Source of the DNA: Acidimicrobiaceae bacterium
Lineage (GTDB): Bacteria; Actinomycetota; Acidimicrobiia; Acidimicrobiales; RAAP-2
Direction: 5' to 3'
NCBI GenBank assembly: GCA_027451285.1
Contig: DAIDJP010000018.1
Span: 1 to 64,000 of the forward strand
DNA: 64,000 nucleotides
Both the position numbers and the translations under genes were made by a program. The notes beneath the pieces were generated by a model. The model did not search any database, had not been told where the DNA came from, and was given only the letters and a program-made list of their open reading frames with translations. Position 1 is the stretch's first letter, and every line of letters starts with the position of its first letter. Shown here piece after piece: positions 45,787 through 56,900 of this stretch.

Positions 45787-46544
45787 GCGTGCTCGAGGTC
45801 TCCCACGAGCGCGGGGTCACCACCCTTCGCCTGGTCGACATCGAGCGGCGCAACGCGCTGAGTGCGGCCATGCTGCGCGAGCTGGTCGGCGCCATCGACG
45901 CGGCCGAGGCCGACGCGGCGAGCCGCGTGGTCGTGATCACCAACGCGGGCAACACGTTCTGTGCCGGGGCGGACCTGCGTGAACGCGTCGACGGCCTTCC
46001 CACCCCGCGCCTCGACGAGCTCTTCACGCGCATCGCGCGCTCACGCCTGGTCTTCGTGGGACGCATCGACGGACACTGCGTGGCCGGCGGCGTTGGGCTG
46101 GCCGCGGCGCTCGACATTTCGATCGCGCGCGAGGACGTGACCTTCGGCTTCTCGGAGGTTCGCCTCGGGCTCGCGCCGGCCATCATCTCGGTCGTGTGCC
46201 TGGCCAAGATGCGCGACGCCGACGCGCGCAGCGCCATGCTGCGCGGCAACCGCTTCGACGCGCGCGAGGCCGCGCGTATGGGCCTCGTGACGAGCGCGGT
46301 GCCCGCCGGCGATCTCGACGCGGCCTTGGACGACGTCGTGGCGGACCTGCTCGCCGGTGAGCCGAACGCGCTGGCCGAGACCAAGGAGTTGCTGCGTCGC
46401 GTGCCGAGCATGGACACCGACGACGCGTTTCGCCACGCGAGCGAAGTCTCCGCGCGGCTCTTCGCCTCCGACGCAGCCCGCGAGGGCATGACGGCCTTTC
46501 TCGAGAAGCGCCCGGCGCGCTGGACCAGCGACGCGAGTGACTGA
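45783..46544 (+). CDS. Enoyl-CoA hydratase (AtuE/LiuC-like position)
   Basis: A 253-residue crotonase-family protein starting at GTG 45783, which overlaps the preceding TGA. LVDIERRNALSAAMLRELV, NTFCAGADLRERV and GHCVAGGVGLAAALDISIA are the family landmarks; the acid-bearing FGFSEVRLGLAPAIISVV follows. After a carboxylase the expected substrate is a glutaconyl-type CoA (3-methylglutaconyl or isohexenylglutaconyl). Specificity cannot be read directly. In-frame sequence before 45783 overlaps the DinB-like gene and is rejected. It is the last gene of the cluster, followed by a GC palindrome. Confidence 0.9.
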   Translation: MSVLEVSHERGVTTLRLVDIERRNALSAAMLRELVGAIDAAEADAASRVVVITNAGNTFCAGADLRERVDGLPTPRLDELFTRIARSRLVFVGRIDGHCVAGGVGLAAALDISIAREDVTFGFSEVRLGLAPAIISVVCLAKMRDADARSAMLRGNRFDAREAARMGLVTSAVPAGDLDAALDDVVADLLAGEPNALAETKELLRRVPSMDTDDAFRHASEVSARLFASDAAREGMTAFLEKRPARWTSDASD

Positions 46545-46554
46545 ACCGCGGACG

Positions 46555-46566
46555 GTCCCCGGGGAC
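46555..46566. terminator. GC palindrome between convergent genes
   Basis: GTCCCCGGGGAC is a perfect 12-base palindrome inside the 26-base gap between the convergent enoyl-CoA hydratase and ywlC stops. It could serve as a bidirectional RNA end, although no U-tract follows on either side. Confidence 0.4.
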
Positions 46567-46570
46567 GTCG

Positions 46571-47182
46571 CTAGCGCAGACTTTCTTCGATCTCGCCCAG
46601 AGTCTCGCGGCTGATCGCCCCTTCGCGCAGGACCCGCCACGGCCTCGACGTGACGTCGACGACGCTGGACACGCTCGCGCGACGCTCGCCCCCGTCGACC
46701 ACCCCGGCCAGGTCGCTGCGTCCCGCGAAGACTGCGTCGACCTGTTCGGCACTCTCACACGGCTCACCGCCGTGCACGTTGGCGCTCGTCACGGCGAGCG
46801 GCCCGCAGCGCGCCAGGAGGTCGCGCAGCGCGCGGTCGTCGGGCACGCGCACGCCCGCCGTGGACTCGCGCGCACCCAAGCGCCGCGCGAGCTCCGTCGG
46901 CGCGGCCACCACGATCGTGAGAGCTCCCGGCCACAGCGTCGCGGCCAGGCGCGCCAAATCATCCGTCACGACGACGCCCGCGGAGGCCACCTGTTCGAGC
47001 GAGGCCGCCATCATCGGCAGGGCGACGTCGGCCGGGCGGTCCTTCAGAGCGAAGAGCCGCGCCACCGCCGCGGGGTGCGCCACCGAGGCGGCCACGCCGT
47101 AGACGGTGTCGGTGGGCAGGGCGACCACCTCGCCGGCGGCGAGCAGATCCGCCGCCTCGTCGTAGGTCACGCGGCGGATCAC
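46571..47182 (-). CDS. ywlC: L-threonylcarbamoyladenylate synthase (Sua5/YrdC/YwlC)
   Basis: A 203-residue YrdC-domain enzyme that makes threonylcarbamoyl-AMP for the t6A37 modification of ANN-decoding tRNAs. GEVVALPTDTVYGVAA, LKDRPADVALPMM and PGALTIVV are the core motifs, and PLAVTSANVHGGEPC closes the active site. GTG 47182 overlaps the prmC TGA (GTGA). Only the catalytic YrdC domain is present; a Sua5 C-terminal extension is absent, as usual in actinobacteria. Confidence 0.94.
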   Translation of the reverse strand: MIRRVTYDEAADLLAAGEVVALPTDTVYGVAASVAHPAAVARLFALKDRPADVALPMMAASLEQVASAGVVVTDDLARLAATLWPGALTIVVAAPTELARRLGARESTAGVRVPDDRALRDLLARCGPLAVTSANVHGGEPCESAEQVDAVFAGRSDLAGVVDGGERRASVSSVVDVTSRPWRVLREGAISRETLGEIEESLR

Positions 47183-47982
47183 GAGCGCCTCGCCACCAGG
47201 ATCCGCGCGTGACCGGCCATGTCGAGATGGTCCTCGACCTCGGAGAATCCGGCGGCCCGGGCCGCGGCCAGGGCGGCCTCGCCCTGGTGCATTCCGTGCT
47301 CGACCACGAGCGCGGACGAGACGCTCATCCACTCGCGCACCTCGGCGATGATGACCGCGAGGTCCCCAAAGCCCGGCGCGGCCGCGGTGTCGGGAGCGAC
47401 GAGTGCCGCGCGCGGCTCGTAGGCGAGGACCGGATCGAGACTCTCCATCTCGCCCGCCGCGACGTAGGGCGGGTTGGCGACCACGAGGTCAAATCCCGCT
47501 CGCAACGAGGCATCGAGGCCGTCGAACCACGAGGACTGCACGAAGGAGACGCGAGAGAGCCCGTGGGCCAACGCGTTGCGTCGCGCCACGGCGAGGGCGG
47601 CCGGTGATGCGTCGAGGGCGACCAGCGTCGCGAGGATCCCTCGCTCCTCGAGCTCGGCGAGGAGGGCCAGGCCGATCGCCCCCGACCCGCAGCCCAGGTC
47701 GAGGATCCGCGGGGCCGCCACGCCACTCGCCGCGAGTTCGACGAGCGCCACGTCGACCAGCTCTTCGGTCTCGGGGCGCGGGATCAGCACGTTCTCGTCG
47801 ACCACGAGGTCCAACGAACGAAAGGGCCAGTGTCCGATCACGTACTGCAGGGGCTCGCCCGCGAGACGTCGAGCGACGGCGGTCTCGAGGGCCGACGGGT
47901 CGGTGAACTCCTCGCTCAGCCAGCGTGCCTCGTGGGGGGCCAGGCCGCGCGCGACGAGGGCGGCGAGATCAGTGCTGGCCAC
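47179..47982 (-). CDS. prmC: Release factor glutamine methyltransferase
   Basis: A 267-residue class I SAM methyltransferase that methylates the GGQ glutamine of release factors. GEPLQYVIGHWPFRSLDL precedes the SAM motif ILDLGCGSGAIGLAL, and the substrate motif is VVANPPYVAAGE. PRPETEELV is also diagnostic. GTG 47982 lies 14 bases inside the prfA 3' end, so enzyme and substrate genes are translationally linked. Confidence 0.95.
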   Translation of the reverse strand: MASTDLAALVARGLAPHEARWLSEEFTDPSALETAVARRLAGEPLQYVIGHWPFRSLDLVVDENVLIPRPETEELVDVALVELAASGVAAPRILDLGCGSGAIGLALLAELEERGILATLVALDASPAALAVARRNALAHGLSRVSFVQSSWFDGLDASLRAGFDLVVANPPYVAAGEMESLDPVLAYEPRAALVAPDTAAAPGFGDLAVIIAEVREWMSVSSALVVEHGMHQGEAALAAARAAGFSEVEDHLDMAGHARILVARRS

Positions 47983-49048
47983 TCGCGGCGAGCTGACGCG
48001 CGCGCTGCTCGGCCAGCAGCGCGTCGACGTAGGGGTCGAGGTTGCCCGCGAGGACCGAGTCGAGCGAGTACGTCGTCAGGTTGATCCGGTGGTCGGTGAC
48101 CCGGTTCTCCTTGAAGTTGTAGGTGCGGATCTTCTCGCTGCGCCCGCCACTGCCCAGCTGGGCGCGCTTGAGGTCACCGAGCTCACTCGCCTGGGCTTCC
48201 TGGGCCGCCTTCAGGAGGCGCGAGCGTAGGACGATGAGGGCCTTCGCGCGGTTCTGGATCTGGCTCTTCTCGTCCTGCATCGCGACCACGATGCCGGTCG
48301 GCAGGTGGGTGATGCGAACGGCCGAGTCGGTCGTGTTGACGCTCTGGCCCCCAGGTCCCGAGGAGCGGTAGACGTCGATCTTGAGGTCGTTGGGGTCGAT
48401 GTCGACATCGACCTCCTCGGCCTCGGGCAGGATCGAGACCGTGGCCGAGGACGTGTGCACCCGGCCCTTGGCCTCGGTGACCGGCACGCGCTGGACCCGG
48501 TGCACGCCCGCCTCGTTGGCCAGGCGCGTCCAGGCGTCGTCGCCCTTGATCAGATAGATCGCCTCGTCGAGACCGCCCTGCTCGGACTGGCTCTCCTCGA
48601 CGACCTCGAGCTTCCAGCCGCGCAGGGCGGCGTAGCGCCGGTACATCTCGGCCAGGTCGCCGGCGAAGAGGTTCGCCTCCTCGCCGCCCTCGGCGCCGCG
48701 GATCTCGATGATGACGTTGCGCCCCTCGTTGGGGTCGCGCGGCAGCAGCAGGGTCTCGAGGTGCTCTTCGAGCGCGGGCAGCTTGGCCTCGGACTCGGCG
48801 AGCTCCTGGCGCCAAAGCTCGCGCTCGTCGCCCGAGGTGTCGTTGAACATCTCGCGCGCGGCGGCGATGTCCTCGCGCAGCGAGGTGAGCGCCGTCCAGG
48901 CCGCGTTGATCTCGGCGAGCACCTTGTGGCGGCGCGACAGGTCGCGCAGGCGCGCGAGATCGTTGGCGACGTCGGGTTCGCTTAAGGCTGCCTCGACCGA
49001 CTTGAGCTCGTCGGCGAGGACGAGCATGGTGTCGTCGAGGGTGGCCAC
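47969..49048 (-). CDS. prfA: Peptide chain release factor 1
   Basis: A 359-residue RF1, terminating at UAG and UAA. The stop-reading tripeptide is PVT in QRVPVTEAKGRVHTS, and the peptidyl-hydrolysis motif GGQ is in SGPGGQSVNTTDSAVR. GTG 49048 or ATG 49027 may start it; no good ribosome binding site is seen at the first. It follows rpmE after 12 bases and overlaps prmC, the conserved rpmE-prfA-prmC order. Confidence 0.97.
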   Translation of the reverse strand: MATLDDTMLVLADELKSVEAALSEPDVANDLARLRDLSRRHKVLAEINAAWTALTSLREDIAAAREMFNDTSGDERELWRQELAESEAKLPALEEHLETLLLPRDPNEGRNVIIEIRGAEGGEEANLFAGDLAEMYRRYAALRGWKLEVVEESQSEQGGLDEAIYLIKGDDAWTRLANEAGVHRVQRVPVTEAKGRVHTSSATVSILPEAEEVDVDIDPNDLKIDVYRSSGPGGQSVNTTDSAVRITHLPTGIVVAMQDEKSQIQNRAKALIVLRSRLLKAAQEAQASELGDLKRAQLGSGGRSEKIRTYNFKENRVTDHRINLTTYSLDSVLAGNLDPYVDALLAEQRARQLAASGQH

Positions 49049-49060
49049 GAAGGGGTGGGC

Positions 49061-49285
49061 CTAGGCCCGGGTGCGACCCTTGGCCGTCTTCTGGGCGTAG
49101 CGGCGCTGGAAGCGCTCAACGCGCCCACCGGTGTCGACGAGCTTCTGCTTGCCGGTGAAGAAGGGGTGGCACTCGTTGCACAGTTCGACGCGCAGCACGG
49201 CCTTGGTCGAACGGGTCTCGAAGGTGTTGCCGCACGAGCAGGTGACGCTGGCGTCAACGTACGTGGGGTGAATATCGGTCTTCAT
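49061..49285 (-). CDS. rpmE: 50S ribosomal protein L31 (zinc-binding form)
   Basis: A 74-residue L31 with the full zinc set, VTCSCGNTF and [17 protein letters not shown], i.e. the C+ zinc-ribbon form rather than the zinc-independent paralogue made during zinc limitation. The start ATG 49285 gives the canonical [10 protein letters not shown]-terminus. AGGAG lies about six bases upstream. The short basic tail is normal. Confidence 0.97.
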   Translation of the reverse strand: MKTDIHPTYVDASVTCSCGNTFETRSTKAVLRVELCNECHPFFTGKQKLVDTGGRVERFQRRYAQKTAKGRTRA

Positions 49286-49323
49286 GAGGACTCCTTGGTG
49301 CGAAGAGACAGTGTAGTGGACGA

Positions 49324-51021
<1,698 letters not shown>

Positions 51022-51028
51022 GAATTTC

Positions 51029-51049
51029 CTTTCTCGCCGCACGAGAAAG
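51029..51049 (-). promoter_or_regulatory. Leader hairpin at the rho ribosome binding site
   Basis: In the rho mRNA the arms CTTTCTCG and CGAGAAAG (eight perfect pairs, five-base loop TGCGG) end at the base pairs adjoining GGAA, about eight bases before the start codon. The stem takes up part of the AAAGGA ribosome binding site and so could limit translation or serve as a regulated element. Confidence 0.6.
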
Positions 51050-51135
51050 TACGCACGGAACGAAAAAACGAGAAGTGCCGTCTTGGAAAGAATTTCCGCA
51101 CGTCGGCAAGTGGCCGAGTCGCGGACGACGGTTTC

Positions 51136-51163
51136 AGTGTAGCCGAAGTCTCCCCCGGCGCAA
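51136..51163 (-). promoter_or_regulatory. Candidate rho promoter
   Basis: TTGCGC (51158-51163) and TACACT (51136-51141) are separated by 16 bases on the minus strand. This gives a 5' leader of about 110 bases containing T-runs and the hairpin described separately. Confidence 0.5.
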
Positions 51164-51177
51164 CCATCCCGCCAAAC

Positions 51178-52092
51178 TCAGCGTTCGCTGCTCGCGTCAT
51201 GGATCTGGGCGAGCACTCGCTTGGCCGCCGGGCTAAGCGGCGAGGTGGCCGACCACAGGGCGCGGATCGTGCGCGTCGGTCCGCCGCCGACGATGGGCAC
51301 GGCGACCAGGCGGCCGTCGCGCACGTCGCCGCTAACCGCGAGGCGGCTCAAGACGGCCGGGGCCGCCCCGGACTCGACCGCGCGCTTGATCGCCGTCGTC
51401 GAGCCAAGCTCGACGAGCGCGGTCGCCGTCAGGCCGCCCTCTCCCAGCCACTCCTCGAGGACCTCGCGGGTGCCCGAACCCGCTTCGCGCAGCACTTGGG
51501 GGGTGGCGGCGAGCTCGGCGGGGGTGACGGGGCGGCGCCGGTTCGCCCAGGGATGATGCGCCGCGACCACCAGGACCAACTCGTCGTCGAGCAGCACCTG
51601 ACTGCGCAGGCCGACCAGTTTCGAAGCACCCTCGACAAAGCCGAGGTCAACACGGCCCTCGCGCACCAGCTCGGCCACCTGCTCGGAGTTGGCCATGTCG
51701 AGGGCCACGTGCAGATCGGGGTCGAGGGTGGCCACGCGCACCAGCCACTCGGGCGCGAGGTACTCAGCCACCGTCATCGAAGCGGCCACGTGCACCGACG
51801 TTCGCCGCTCGCGACGCAACGCCGCCGTCGCGGTGAGCAAAGAGTGGATGTCACCGAGGACTTGCTCGGACCAGCCCACCACGACGCGCCCGGCCGGGGT
51901 CAGCTGGGCGCCGCCCGAGGACCGGTGCAGGAGTTCGACGCCGAGGACGCCCTCAAGGATCTTCAGGCGCGTGCTCGCCGCGGGCTGGCTCATCCCGTGG
52001 GCCATCGCCGCCTGGCGTATCGAGCCGAGTGCGGCGACGCTCGCGAGCAGGTCGAGCGAGATCAGGTCCGGTACCGGCTGAGGCAAGGGCAT
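51178..52092 (-). CDS. LysR-family regulator (YeiE-like)
   Basis: A 304-residue LysR regulator with the N-terminal winged helix (LDLLASVAALGSIRQAAMAHGMSQPAASTRLKILE, shown here as residues about 14-48) and a two-lobed effector domain. ATG 52092 is chosen because AAGG stands seven bases before it; TTG 52098 is less likely. It is divergent from a YeiH-type transporter, the same arrangement as yeiE/yeiH in enterobacteria, so I infer it controls that gene. The inducer is unknown; the fold is of the CysB-like group. Confidence 0.9.
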   Translation of the reverse strand: MPLPQPVPDLISLDLLASVAALGSIRQAAMAHGMSQPAASTRLKILEGVLGVELLHRSSGGAQLTPAGRVVVGWSEQVLGDIHSLLTATAALRRERRTSVHVAASMTVAEYLAPEWLVRVATLDPDLHVALDMANSEQVAELVREGRVDLGFVEGASKLVGLRSQVLLDDELVLVVAAHHPWANRRRPVTPAELAATPQVLREAGSGTREVLEEWLGEGGLTATALVELGSTTAIKRAVESGAAPAVLSRLAVSGDVRDGRLVAVPIVGGGPTRTIRALWSATSPLSPAAKRVLAQIHDASSER

Positions 52093-52162
52093 AAGCAAAC
52101 CTTATAACGCCATCACCAAGTGCCCACTTCCCGCAAGCGGCGCCGCTGTCGAGACTGGTGCC

Positions 52163-53209
52163 ATGGGTCACCCCACCACCTCGGTCTCCACCGGCGAGCG
52201 ACGCGCGGCGATGCGCGGCGAAAGGCGCGGTTCTGGTCTCGCGGCCAGCGTGGCGCTCGCACTCGTGGCGAGCGTCCTCGGCCACCTCGTGCCCGTGGTC
52301 GGTGCGCCGGTCTTTGCGATCGTCGGTGGCATCCTGCTCGTGCTCGTCCGGCCACTGCCCGACGCCTGGCGCCCGGGAGTCCACGTCGCGGCCAAGAGCG
52401 TCCTGCAGGGCTCAATCGTCGTGCTCGGCACGGCGCTCTCCTTTGGTCAGGTGCTCGCCACCGGGGCCCGAAGCCTGCCGGTCATGGTGGGCTCTCTCGC
52501 CGTCGCACTGGTGGGTGCGGCACTGGTCGGTCGCGCCCTCGGGATCGAGCGGGACCTTCGCACGTTGATCGGCGTGGGCACAGGGATCTGTGGCGCGTCG
52601 GCCATCGCGGCGACCGACGCGGTGATCGACGCACCCGAGGCCGACGTCACCTACGCGGTCGCCACGATCTTTCTCTTCAACGTGGCGGCGGTCCTGACGT
52701 TCCCGACGCTGGGTCACCTCTTGCACATGACGCCAGGGTCCTTTGGCCTGTGGGCCGGCACCGCGGTCAACGACATGTCCTCGGTGGTGGCGGCCGCGTC
52801 CATCTTCGGACACGGGGCGACCTCGAGCGCCGTGGTGGTGAAGCTGACGCGCACGCTCATGATCATCCCGATCACCCTGGTCCTCGCGTTCTGGCGCGCC
52901 CGGGAGACGCCCGCCGGCGAGCGGCGTTCGCTCCTCGGCCACGTGCGACGCACGTTCCCCGTATTCATCGCCTGGTTCCTGCTCGCCACGACCCTCAACA
53001 CGCTCGGCCTGGTGCCGCGGGCCTGGCACGCCGGACTCGGCGACCTCGCCCAGTTCATGATCACGATGGCCCTGGGGGCGATCGGGCTGTCCACTCGGGT
53101 GCGCGACATAGCGCGCGCGGGTCTGCGCCCGCTCCTGCTCGGCGCAGTCCTGTGGATCCTCGTCGGATCGGTGAGTCTGGGACTACAAGGCCTGAGCGGC
53201 CTGCACTGA
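52163..53209 (+). CDS. YeiH-family putative sulfate/small-anion exporter
   Basis: A 348-residue protein with about ten membrane helices. Family motifs are IVVLGTALSFGQVL, the GVGTGICGASAIAATDAVI helix hairpin and AGTAVNDMSSVVAAASIFG. YeiH/Psb33-type proteins are annotated as sulfate or taurine-derived sulfur exporters on limited evidence. ATG 52163 gives a short charged N-terminal tail before helix 1. No ribosome binding site is evident. It and the LysR gene interrupt the usual thrC-rho neighbourhood. Confidence 0.88.
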   Translation: MGHPTTSVSTGERRAAMRGERRGSGLAASVALALVASVLGHLVPVVGAPVFAIVGGILLVLVRPLPDAWRPGVHVAAKSVLQGSIVVLGTALSFGQVLATGARSLPVMVGSLAVALVGAALVGRALGIERDLRTLIGVGTGICGASAIAATDAVIDAPEADVTYAVATIFLFNVAAVLTFPTLGHLLHMTPGSFGLWAGTAVNDMSSVVAAASIFGHGATSSAVVVKLTRTLMIIPITLVLAFWRARETPAGERRSLLGHVRRTFPVFIAWFLLATTLNTLGLVPRAWHAGLGDLAQFMITMALGAIGLSTRVRDIARAGLRPLLLGAVLWILVGSVSLGLQGLSGLH

Positions 53210-53210
53210 C

Positions 53211-54248
53211 CTAGGCGAGAGCGTCGAGCAGCGACGAGATCGTCGCGTCGACCACGGGGGGAAGTCCGCTCAAAGAGACCGCCGTGTCGGGGTCCTTCAG
53301 CCCGTTGCCGGTCAGCACGCACACCACGGTCGAGCCCTCGGGCACCCCGTACTTGAGGATCCCGGCGACCGAGGCGGCCGAAGCCGGTTCGCAGAACACC
53401 GACTCGTAGCGCGCGACGTAGGAGTAGGCGTCGAGGATCTCCTCGTCGGTGACGGCGCGGATGTCGCCCAGGGACTCGTGGATCACCTCAAGGGCCGGCA
53501 CCCAGCTCGCCGGGTTGCCGATGCGAATCGCAGTGGCGATCGTCTCGGGGTTGGCAACGGGATGACCGAGCACGATCGGCGCGGCGCCGGCCGCCTGGAA
53601 ACCCCACATCTTGGGCAGGGTCGCCGCACGGCCCCCCACGTGGTACTGAGTAAAGCCCCGCCAGTAGGCCGTGATGTTGCCCGCGTTGCCCACGGGGATC
53701 GACAGGATGTCGGGCGCCTTGCCCAGCACGTCGATGATCTCGAAGGCGCCGGTCTTTTGGCCCTCGATGCGATCGGGGTTGATCGAGTTGACGATGGTGA
53801 TCGGCAGGTGCTGGGTCAGCTCGCGCGCGAGGTCGAGGGCCTGGTCGAAGTTGCCACGGATCTGAAAGACCTTGGCGCCGTAGACCATGGCCTGGGCCAG
53901 CTTGCCCAGGGCGATCTTGCCCTCGGGCACGAGCACCACGCAGTCGAGTCCCGCCTTGGCCGCGTAGGCGGCCGCCGCGGCCGACGTGTTGCCCGTCGAG
54001 CCGCAGATGACGGTCTTCGCGCCGTTGGCCTTGGCCTTGGTGATCGCCATGGTCATGCCGCGGTCCTTGAAGGAACCCGAGGGATTCAGCCCCTCGAACT
54101 TGAGCCAGACGTCGGCCTGGAGGCGCTCACTCAAGCGGTCGGCGTGCAGTAGGGGCGTGTTGCCCTCCTGGAGCGTGACGATCTCCGTGACGCCCTCCAA
54201 GTTGAACCACTCGGCGTACTCCGCCAACAAACCACGCCAACCGGTCAC
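53211..54248 (-). CDS. thrC: Threonine synthase
   Basis: A 345-residue fold-type II PLP enzyme (short, actinobacterial/plant-type) converting O-phosphohomoserine to threonine. The PLP lysine is Lys61 in [33 protein letters not shown] and [13 protein letters not shown] bind the cofactor phosphate. GTG 54248 overlaps the hom TGA (GTGA). Homoserine kinase (thrB), often next in this order, is not found here; the gene after thrC is the convergent transporter. Confidence 0.96.
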   Translation of the reverse strand: MTGWRGLLAEYAEWFNLEGVTEIVTLQEGNTPLLHADRLSERLQADVWLKFEGLNPSGSFKDRGMTMAITKAKANGAKTVICGSTGNTSAAAAAYAAKAGLDCVVLVPEGKIALGKLAQAMVYGAKVFQIRGNFDQALDLARELTQHLPITIVNSINPDRIEGQKTGAFEIIDVLGKAPDILSIPVGNAGNITAYWRGFTQYHVGGRAATLPKMWGFQAAGAAPIVLGHPVANPETIATAIRIGNPASWVPALEVIHESLGDIRAVTDEEILDAYSYVARYESVFCEPASAASVAGILKYGVPEGSTVVCVLTGNGLKDPDTAVSLSGLPPVVDATISSLLDALA

Positions 54249-55546
54249 CGGTCACCTCCGTCGATCACGCGAATGCAGGCCCCGATCGAGTCCACCGACG
54301 CGAGGTGGGCCAGGTCCTCGAGGGTCGCCAGCACGTCGCCGGTGCGCGCGACGTGGGTCACGAAGGACAGGCGCGCCTCGTCGGCGACGCCCGACTGCTC
54401 CATCGACTGGATGGAGACGCCGTGGTCGCCGAAGACCCCGGCGACGGCCGCCAGCACGCCGGGCTGGTCGAGGACGTCGAGGCTGAGATAAAAGACGCTG
54501 GCGATGTCGTTGGTGTCCACGGCGTGGAGCGTCTCGTCGATGGAGAAGGGCACGTCGTGGCGCCCGCTCACGCGATTGCGCGCCGCGTCGAGGACGTCGC
54601 CGAGCACCGCGGTGGCCGTCGGATACCCCCCGGCGCCGGGTCCGAGCCACATCAGTGGTCCGCTCTTGGCGCCTTCGACGAAGACGGCGTTCATCGCCCC
54701 GTGCACCGCGGCCAGAGGGTGCTCGAGGGGCACCATCGCCGGGTGCACCCGTCGCGAGATCCCAGATTCCCCGACACGCTCGGCGACGCCGAGAAGCTTG
54801 ATCACGTAGCCGGCGCGCCGGGCGAACTCGACGTCGATGGCGCGCACGCCGGTGATGCCCTCGCGGGTAATGACCTCGCCGAAAAGGCGCGTGCCGAAGG
54901 CGAGCGAGGAGATGATCTGGACCTTGGCCGCGGCGTCGTATCCCTCGACGTCGGCGGTCGGGTCGGCCTCGGCGTAGCCGAGCGCCTGGGCCTCGGCCAG
55001 CGCCGGCGCGTAGTCGCTGGCCTCACTGGTCATCTTGGAGAGGATGAAGTTGGTGGTGCCGTTCACGATGCCCATGACCCGCTCGATGCGCTCGCCGGCG
55101 AGCGAGCTGCGCAGCGCGCGCAGGATCGGGATCGCCCCGCCGACCGCGGCCTCGTAGAAGAGGTCGGCGCCGTGCTCGTGGGCGAGCAGAGCCAGCTCGG
55201 TGCCGGCCTCGGCCATCAGGGCCTTGTTAGCCGTCACCACCGACGTGCCGTGCGAGAGGGCGGTCTGGATGTATGTCCTCGCCGGCTCGATCCCGCCGAT
55301 CACCTCGACCAGGATGTCGAGGTCCTCGCGCGCAGCGAGACCCGCGGCGTCGCTGGTGATCAGGTCGCCCGGGATGCCGGGGCGCGCCCGAGTGGCGTCG
55401 CGCACTGCGACGCCAACGAGTTCGAGGGTGGCGGTGGCCGCGTCAACCAACGCGACGTGACGCGCCGGGTCGCTCAGCAGTTCGACCAGGGCCCCACCGA
55501 CGTTTCCCGCGCCAATGACGCCGACACGCAAGACCGGTGCGTCCAT
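54245..55546 (-). CDS. hom: Homoserine dehydrogenase
   Basis: A 433-residue NAD(P)-dependent enzyme reducing aspartate semialdehyde to homoserine. The Rossmann motif [16 protein letters not shown] is at residue 9, the catalytic region [14 protein letters not shown] near 160 and [13 protein letters not shown] near 200. A C-terminal ACT domain ([20 protein letters not shown]) allows threonine feedback. ATG 55546 follows lysA after 28 bases. Length and domains are as in other actinobacteria. Confidence 0.97.
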   Translation of the reverse strand: MDAPVLRVGVIGAGNVGGALVELLSDPARHVALVDAATATLELVGVAVRDATRARPGIPGDLITSDAAGLAAREDLDILVEVIGGIEPARTYIQTALSHGTSVVTANKALMAEAGTELALLAHEHGADLFYEAAVGGAIPILRALRSSLAGERIERVMGIVNGTTNFILSKMTSEASDYAPALAEAQALGYAEADPTADVEGYDAAAKVQIISSLAFGTRLFGEVITREGITGVRAIDVEFARRAGYVIKLLGVAERVGESGISRRVHPAMVPLEHPLAAVHGAMNAVFVEGAKSGPLMWLGPGAGGYPTATAVLGDVLDAARNRVSGRHDVPFSIDETLHAVDTNDIASVFYLSLDVLDQPGVLAAVAGVFGDHGVSIQSMEQSGVADEARLSFVTHVARTGDVLATLEDLAHLASVDSIGACIRVIDGGDR

Positions 55547-55574
55547 TGGACAAGGCTAACCGGTGACAAAACGC

Positions 55575-56840
55575 CTACGCCTCGAGTCGCGCGAGGTCCT
55601 CGAAGGTCTCACGACGCAGCACCTCGCGCGCGACGCCGTCGGCCACGAAGACCACCGCCGGACGCGGCACCCGGTTGTAGTTCGAGGCCATGGAGTACCC
55701 GTAGGCCCCGGTCACCGGGGTGGCGACGAGGTCGCCCACGCCGGTCGCCTCCGGCAGCCACGCCTCGTCGATGATCACGTCGCCGCTCTCGCAGTGCTTG
55801 CCCACCAGGCGCAACGACCGGGAACGCTCCGCCAAGGGACGAGCCACGTCGAAGGCCTCGTAGCCCGATCCGTAGAGCACGGGACGCGGGTTGTCGCTCA
55901 TACCGCCGTCGACGGCCATGTACGTGCGTGCCGCAACGGGCTTGACGGTGCCGACTCGATAAAGGGTGAGAGCTGCCGACGCCACGATCGATCGTCCGGG
56001 CTCGGCGAGCAGTCGCGTCGTGGCCAGTCCCGCCTCGGCCGCCGCGGCGCGCAGCGTCCGGCCCCACTCGGTGAGACTTGGTGCGCTCTCGCCCTCGACG
56101 TAGGCGACGCCGAGCCCGCCGCCGATGCAGACCTCATCGAAGCTGTCACCACGGGTGAAGTCGGCGAGGATCCGCAGCGTCGCCACGAAGCCGTCGAGCT
56201 CGAAGATCTGCGAACCGATGTGCGCGTGCACCCCGTGCAAGGTCACGCCGGGTATCGAGCGCAACTCTTCGATCGCGCGCCGCGCGTCGCCCGAGGACAG
56301 TGAGAAGCCGAACTTCGAATCCTCTTGACCGGTGCGGATGAACTCGTGGGTGTGCGCCTCGACCCCCGGGGTCACCCGAACGAGACACGACACAGGCCGC
56401 GTTGCCGACACGAGACCCCTCAATCGGGCGATCTCGTCAAAGTTGTCGACGACGAGCCGGTGCACGTGCGCGTCGATCGCGGCCACCAGTTCCGCTTCGC
56501 TCTTGTTGTTGCCGTGGACGATCACGCGAGAGGCCGGCACACCGGCCCGGCGTACCAGGTCGAACTCGCCCCCGGTCGCCACGTCGACGCACAGCCCTTC
56601 CTCGTGGGCGAGACGAGCCATCGCCCCGCACAGGAAAGACTTCGTGGCGAAGGCGACCCCGTCGTCGAAGGCCGCGGCGGCCTCGGCGGCCCGCGCGCGC
56701 AGGGTCGCCTCGTCATAGACGAACAGCGGCGTGCCGTAGGTCGCGGCGAGCTCGGTCAGTGAGACTCCGCCCACCACCACGTCGCCCTCGAGCACCTGCG
56801 CGGTGTCGGGCAGCAGCGTCGGCAAAAGGGGCCCGGCCAT
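55575..56840 (-). CDS. lysA: Diaminopimelate decarboxylase
   Basis: A 421-residue alanine-racemase-fold PLP enzyme that makes lysine from meso-diaminopimelate. The PLP lysine is Lys67 in VAFATKSFLCGAMA; HGNNKSEAEL, GVHAHIGSQIFEL and EPGRSIVASAA are family motifs, and CESGDVI near residue 345 supplies the active-site cysteine from the partner subunit. ATG 56840 has a -10 element six bases upstream, so it may be leaderless. It is the first gene of the lysA-hom-thrC operon. Confidence 0.97.
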   Translation of the reverse strand: MAGPLLPTLLPDTAQVLEGDVVVGGVSLTELAATYGTPLFVYDEATLRARAAEAAAAFDDGVAFATKSFLCGAMARLAHEEGLCVDVATGGEFDLVRRAGVPASRVIVHGNNKSEAELVAAIDAHVHRLVVDNFDEIARLRGLVSATRPVSCLVRVTPGVEAHTHEFIRTGQEDSKFGFSLSSGDARRAIEELRSIPGVTLHGVHAHIGSQIFELDGFVATLRILADFTRGDSFDEVCIGGGLGVAYVEGESAPSLTEWGRTLRAAAAEAGLATTRLLAEPGRSIVASAALTLYRVGTVKPVAARTYMAVDGGMSDNPRPVLYGSGYEAFDVARPLAERSRSLRLVGKHCESGDVIIDEAWLPEATGVGDLVATPVTGAYGYSMASNYNRVPRPAVVFVADGVAREVLRRETFEDLARLEA

Positions 56841-56846
56841 GGATCA

Positions 56847-56852
56847 ACACTA
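56847..56852 (-). promoter_or_regulatory. -10 element for leaderless lysA
   Basis: TAGTGT on the minus strand ends six bases before the lysA ATG. This is the same spacing class as at imuA, glpX and the carboxylase operon. No Shine-Dalgarno sequence is visible. Confidence 0.45.
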
Positions 56853-56900
56853 CGGGCTGGCCCCGGGAGGCGAAGACTACGACCAGTAGTCTGGAAGTGC

